Source: Persephonella sp. (GTDB lineage Bacteria > Aquificota > Aquificia > Aquificales > Hydrogenothermaceae). Taken from it: 64,000 nt of DNA. Where the stretch lies: the NCBI RefSeq assembly GCF_015487465.1, contig NZ_WFPS01000047.1:1-64000 (forward strand), written 5' to 3'. Positions within the stretch are counted from its first letter, which is position 1, and each line of letters begins with the position of its first letter. This document shows, piece after piece, positions 60,634 through 64,000 of the stretch. Made by a program: the position numbers and the translations under genes. The notes under the pieces were generated by a model. The model worked only from the letters and a program-made list of their open reading frames with translations. It was not told the origin of the DNA and did no database searches.

Positions 60634-61780
60634 AGAAGAAGCAATACTTCTGCTTGTTGTGTCCCTTGGGGCTTTTGTAATTCCATTCATAAGCAAAAGG
60701 CTGATGCTCCCTTCAGCTGTAGGAGAGATCATATTTGGACTGATTATAGGAATTTTTTTTAAGGAAGCCACAGAAAGTTTGACGGTTATTCATTTTCTCG
60801 GAAGTTTAGGCTTCTTGATACTTATGTATCTTGCAGGTTTAGAGATAAATTTTGAGAGAATAAAGATAACCCCCAAGAAAGAGCTGTTTATCTACACACT
60901 CTCTTTGATTATTATTATACTCTCATCATTTTTTATCGTGATTTATTTTGATCAGCCGAAAATTAATATTCTTATATATCTGACAATCGCCATAGGTCTT
61001 CTGTATCCTGTGTTGAAAGACAGCAATCTCTTGTCAACTGAGTTTGCCCAGTCAACACTGATAATAGCAAGTCTTGGGGAAGTAATAAGTCTTATATTTA
61101 TCTCCGGATTTTTTATGTATTTTAAGTACGGCTTTTCAGAAAAAACATTTATTCATCTGTTTGAGATATACATTTTCTTCTTCACAGCTTACGTTATCTT
61201 GAAAGCCTTTCAGCTTTATTCCTGGTGGAACCCAAAAAAGGTGTTCAAGTTTATTAAAGCTGAAGACCCTACAGAAACAGACGTAAGGGCAAATTTTGCC
61301 AACATGTTTGTATTTGCTGCTCTGGCAAGTCTTTTAGGTCTTGAATACATAATAGGGGCATTTTTTGGGGGAATGCTTTTTGCAATGATCTTTAAAAAAA
61401 GGGAGGAAATTCAGGAAAAAATAAGCAGTTTTGGTTATGGGTTCCTTATTCCTGTTTTTTTTATAGAAGTTGGTCTAAGATTTGACATTTTTGAATTTTT
61501 AAAAAAGGAGATCATATTAGGTGCAGTTTTGATCTCTGTAACTATCCTGATTATAAGGGTGTTCGGTGCTGTTCCCCTTCTTTTTTCCGGATTTTCATTA
61601 AGGGAGGTTTTTGCTTTCCCATTCGCACTATCTATGCCCCTTACCCTTCTTGTTGCTATTTCAACCCTTGGACTGGAAACAGGTGTTATAAAAGAGGATT
61701 ATGCCTCAATGATAATATTATCTGCATTGATAAGCGGTGTACTTTACCCGTGGTTGTTTAAATTAATTATGAGGATATAA
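60626..61780 (+). CDS. Cation:proton antiporter, CPA2 (Kef-like) family
   Basis: A 384-aa integral membrane protein with about 11-13 hydrophobic helices and the Na+/H+ exchanger fold of CPA2. LPSAVGEIIFGLIIGIFF near the start and IIGAFFGGMLFAMIF are characteristic. It stops after the membrane part, without the C-terminal RCK domain of KefB/KefC; that function seems to be provided by the overlapping upstream RCK/USP gene. The transported ion (Na+ or K+) cannot be told. Confidence 0.87.
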   Translation: MSKEEAILLLVVSLGAFVIPFISKRLMLPSAVGEIIFGLIIGIFFKEATESLTVIHFLGSLGFLILMYLAGLEINFERIKITPKKELFIYTLSLIIIILSSFFIVIYFDQPKINILIYLTIAIGLLYPVLKDSNLLSTEFAQSTLIIASLGEVISLIFISGFFMYFKYGFSEKTFIHLFEIYIFFFTAYVILKAFQLYSWWNPKKVFKFIKAEDPTETDVRANFANMFVFAALASLLGLEYIIGAFFGGMLFAMIFKKREEIQEKISSFGYGFLIPVFFIEVGLRFDIFEFLKKEIILGAVLISVTILIIRVFGAVPLLFSGFSLREVFAFPFALSMPLTLLVAISTLGLETGVIKEDYASMIILSALISGVLYPWLFKLIMRI

Positions 61781-61802
61781 TAATAACAAAAAGGCATTAG
61801 GA

Positions 61803-62420
61803 ATGTTTAATCTGACCACAGATGAAGCTGTATTTACAGTTATAGATCTGGAAACTACAGGATTTAATCCTGAAAAGGATTACATAATAGAAATAGCAGC
61901 AATAAAGTTTCAGGGAAGTTTTGAAGTCGGCAGATTTTGGAAGCTTGTAAAACCTGATACAGGTTTTGTTCCGTCACACATAACCAGACTTACAGGCATT
62001 ACAAATGCTATGGTAGTTGATCAGCCTCTAATAAAAGAGATACTTCCTGATTTTTTTGATTTTATTCAGGATACGATTATTGTTGCCCATAATGTGAAGT
62101 TTGATCTATCTTTTTTGAACCACAACACAAAGGTCTATTTAGGCAGGTCAATAAAAAACCCATCAATCTGCACAGACAATCTTGCAAGGAGGATACTCCC
62201 TGATATAGACAGTAAATCTCTGGAGCATATAGCCTACCACTTCAGTATACCCTACAAACAAAAACACAGGGCTATGTCAGATGCAGAAGTGACCTTAAAA
62301 ATATTTGAAAAGATGCTCAGCTTTCTTGAAGATTACAATGTGAACAGGGTTATTGATATAATAAAACTTTCAGAAGGGAAAAGGATAAACTACAGAGAAA
62401 AGAGGAAAAAGTATGTTTAA
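61803..62420 (+). CDS. DEDDh 3'-5' exonuclease (DnaQ/PolC-epsilon-like)
   Basis: A 205-aa exonuclease. The DEDDh motifs are visible: DLETTGF (Exo I), AHNVKFDLSFL (Exo II) and HRAMSDAEVT (Exo III). It could be the proofreading epsilon subunit of DNA polymerase III or an exonuclease of other use; the alpha subunit gene is not in the window. The ATG follows TTAGGA, 22 bases after the antiporter gene, and the proC start overlaps its end by eight bases. Confidence 0.88.
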   Translation: MFNLTTDEAVFTVIDLETTGFNPEKDYIIEIAAIKFQGSFEVGRFWKLVKPDTGFVPSHITRLTGITNAMVVDQPLIKEILPDFFDFIQDTIIVAHNVKFDLSFLNHNTKVYLGRSIKNPSICTDNLARRILPDIDSKSLEHIAYHFSIPYKQKHRAMSDAEVTLKIFEKMLSFLEDYNVNRVIDIIKLSEGKRINYREKRKKYV

Positions 62421-63213
62421 AATTGGAATTATAGGCTGTGGAAACATGGGTGAGGCTGTAGTCAGGGGAATTATAAACAGCGGAAAGGTAAAATCAACAC
62501 AGATAATAGTTTCGGATATTGATCCTGATAAGGTTGAGATGACCGTTGAAAAATACAATGTGGCAGGCACAACAAGCAACAGGAGGGTTGTTGAGAATTC
62601 CGAGATTATATTTTTGGCGGTAAAACCTAAAGATCTTGAAAAAACTGTTTTACCTATAAAAGATGCGTTTAATAATAAAAAAACTGTTGTATCAGTGCTG
62701 GCAGGAGTAAAAATAACAAAAATAAAAAACCTTATTCCCCAATCTACAGTTGTAAGATGTATGCCTAATACACCTGCCTTAATAGGAGAAGGGGCTTTAG
62801 GGGTGAGTTTTGAAAAGAATATTGACATTTCAAAAAAAGAGGAAATTACACAGATATTAAAATCACTTGGAACCGTTGTTGAGGTTGATGAAGAACTTAT
62901 GGATGCAGTTACAGGTCTGTCTGGAAGTGGACCGGCTTATGTCTTTATGTTTATAGAGGGTTTAATTCAGGGAGGTATCAAAGAAGGGCTTTCTTACAAA
63001 CAGGCAAAAGATCTCGCTGTGCAGACTGTATTAGGGTCAGCAAAACTGATGAAAGAAAGTGATGAACACCCTTCGGTTCTAAGAGATAAGGTTAGCTCTC
63101 CGGGAGGAACAACCATATACGCCCTCCATAAATTAGAGGAAAAGGGTCTAAAAGATGCCGTTATATCTGCCGTATCTGAAGCTTCTAAAAGAAGTAAAGA
63201 ACTGTCTAAATAA
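62413..63213 (+). CDS. proC: Pyrroline-5-carboxylate reductase
   Basis: Last step of proline synthesis, reducing pyrroline-5-carboxylate with NAD(P)H. The 266-aa protein has the dinucleotide-binding IGIIGCGNMGEAVVRG, VRCMPNTPALIGEGALG, TGLSGSGPAYVFMFIE and the C-terminal VSSPGGTTIYALHKLE. It overlaps the exonuclease gene by eight bases and the hemW gene tail to tail by eight bases. Confidence 0.96.
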   Translation: MFKIGIIGCGNMGEAVVRGIINSGKVKSTQIIVSDIDPDKVEMTVEKYNVAGTTSNRRVVENSEIIFLAVKPKDLEKTVLPIKDAFNNKKTVVSVLAGVKITKIKNLIPQSTVVRCMPNTPALIGEGALGVSFEKNIDISKKEEITQILKSLGTVVEVDEELMDAVTGLSGSGPAYVFMFIEGLIQGGIKEGLSYKQAKDLAVQTVLGSAKLMKESDEHPSVLRDKVSSPGGTTIYALHKLEEKGLKDAVISAVSEASKRSKELSK

Positions 63214-64000
63214 GCATTGATGATATGTAGTTGGAAATCAGAATACCTTCTGGAGTCAAAATAAGCTTTCCGTCTTTTACCTGTGCAAAACCTTCATTAA
63301 CGATCTGCTCAATAAATGGCATTTTATCTTTTACAATGTCCAGATCAATACCTTTACTTAACCTTAGTCCCAGAAAGATCCTTTCTTTTCTTCTTTCTTC
63401 GGGTGTTATTTTTTCAAAAAAAACAGCAGGTCTTTTGCCTTCATTCACTATTTTTAAGTATAACCTGAGATTGTTAGTATTACCAAACCTTACCCCATTC
63501 ACATAAGACCATGCAGAAACTCCCAAGCCCAAAAACTGTTTACCTTCCCAGTAAAAAAGGTTATGCCTGCATTGGTATCCTCCTTTAGCCCAGTTTGAAA
63601 TCTCGTATCTGGAAAAGCCGTTTTGCTCTAAATATTCATCAATCATTTTAAACATATCAAGAAGGAGACTGTCATCAGGTAATAAATATCGTCCTTTCTC
63701 AACCTCAACACCAAGAGGGGTATTCTCATAGGCTGTCAGCATATACGCAGATATATGTTTTACAGGAAGTGATATATATGCTTTTAAATCTTTTTCAAGA
63801 TCACTCAGACTTTGTCCTGTTATTCCGTAAATCAAATCAAGGTTTATATTTTCAATACCGACTTTAAATGCTGATTCCACAGTTTTTAAAACATCTTCTG
63901 GAGAGTGCTTTCTTCCTAATGCTTTTAGATTTTTTTCAAGAAAGCTCTGGGATCCAATGCTAATCCTGTTAATACCCGCCTCTTTCAAAATCTTAAAATC
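63206..64000 (-). CDS. hemW: HemW-like radical SAM protein, N-terminus outside the window
   Basis: Open from the right edge (frame starts at 64000) to a stop at 63206, giving 264 codons of the C-terminal two thirds of a HemN/HemW-family protein. INRISIGSQSFLEKNLKALGRKHSPEDV is the family's block after the SAM site, followed by NLDLIYGITGQS and RHNLFYWEGKQFLGLGVSA. The [4Fe-4S] CxxxCxxC lies beyond the edge. HemW proteins are heme chaperones rather than coproporphyrinogen oxidases; the QSF and GxGxSAW patterns fit HemW better, but this is not proof. Confidence 0.85.
   Translation of the reverse strand, partial: DFKILKEAGINRISIGSQSFLEKNLKALGRKHSPEDVLKTVESAFKVGIENINLDLIYGITGQSLSDLEKDLKAYISLPVKHISAYMLTAYENTPLGVEVEKGRYLLPDDSLLLDMFKMIDEYLEQNGFSRYEISNWAKGGYQCRHNLFYWEGKQFLGLGVSAWSYVNGVRFGNTNNLRLYLKIVNEGKRPAVFFEKITPEERRKERIFLGLRLSKGIDLDIVKDKMPFIEQIVNEGFAQVKDGKLILTPEGILISNYISSMLI

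Noticed and set aside
1-64000. tRNA, rRNA, CRISPR arrays, insertion sequences or prophage
   Set aside because: No T-loop/CCA-like sequences, regularly spaced direct repeats, transposase motifs or phage genes were recognised by eye; a dedicated search could still find a small RNA.

Overview
The window looks like a chromosomal stretch from a chemolithoautotrophic thermophile of the Aquificota, most likely family Hydrogenothermaceae (Persephonella-like). This is inferred from gene content (four-subunit pyruvate:ferredoxin oxidoreductase, sulfate assimilation genes, periplasmic di-heme peroxidases, PerR), AT-rich DNA and very tight packing with frequent TTG/GTG starts and 4-nt stop/start overlaps. 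No rRNA, tRNA, insertion sequence, prophage or CRISPR array was seen.

Layout. 1-5.7 kb (mostly minus): a partial unknown gene, guaA, a KamA-type radical SAM enzyme, an acetyltransferase on the other strand, an M20 peptidase, a sulfite-oxidase-fold molybdoenzyme and perR. 5.9-9.6 kb: pyk against murJ, an RlpA lipoprotein and a BsuPI-like exported protein. 9.6-16.1 kb: der, a GT20 synthase, dtd, a decayed phosphoribosyltransferase, yjbQ, then dnaX-ebfC-recR. 16.3-19.5 kb: porGDAB, closed by a terminator. 19.5-24.5 kb: a DUF302 protein, then TPR/GT9/YfgM-like/purC/galU/rsmA.

24.4-33.5 kb is the most interesting part. A minus-strand unit (TrpD-like protein, APS-reductase-type cysH, TauE permease) diverges from a plus-strand unit (sat, then a sulfite reductase fused to a helical region and a TusA domain). 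The gap holds two back-to-back matches to the sigma-54 -24/-12 consensus. A weaker third match precedes a small exported thioredoxin-like gene at 31.6 kb, and the next gene is a sigma-54 activator with a degenerate receiver. Similar TGGYYAAAA half-sites occur upstream of both regions. I infer a local sigma-54 circuit controlling sulfate assimilation and perhaps envelope thiol proteins.

33.5-41.9 kb: ylxP-like, rbfA, sppA, erpA, a 47-aa Cys-rich membrane protein, hemJ, nadC, leuB, a di-heme peroxidase, a GGDEF/EAL protein and a YhcC-type radical SAM protein. 41.9-47.3 kb (minus): an MrfA-like helicase and a large exported M1-peptidase/ChaN/PDZ fusion. 47.4-49.8 kb: smpB, two tandem small paralogues, a second di-heme peroxidase and a glycine-zipper lipoprotein. 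49.8-55.5 kb (minus): RAM-domain protein, a small charged protein, hslU, ADP-forming acyl-CoA synthetase and pyrG. 55.6-64 kb: argS, a SPOR protein, a DUF3880-like protein on the minus strand, an RCK/USP protein with its CPA2 antiporter, a DEDDh exonuclease, proC and the 3' part of hemW.

Among structural signals, dnaX carries two in-frame slippery A-heptamers, each followed closely by a TGA in the -1 frame. This is the layout expected for making a short gamma subunit.
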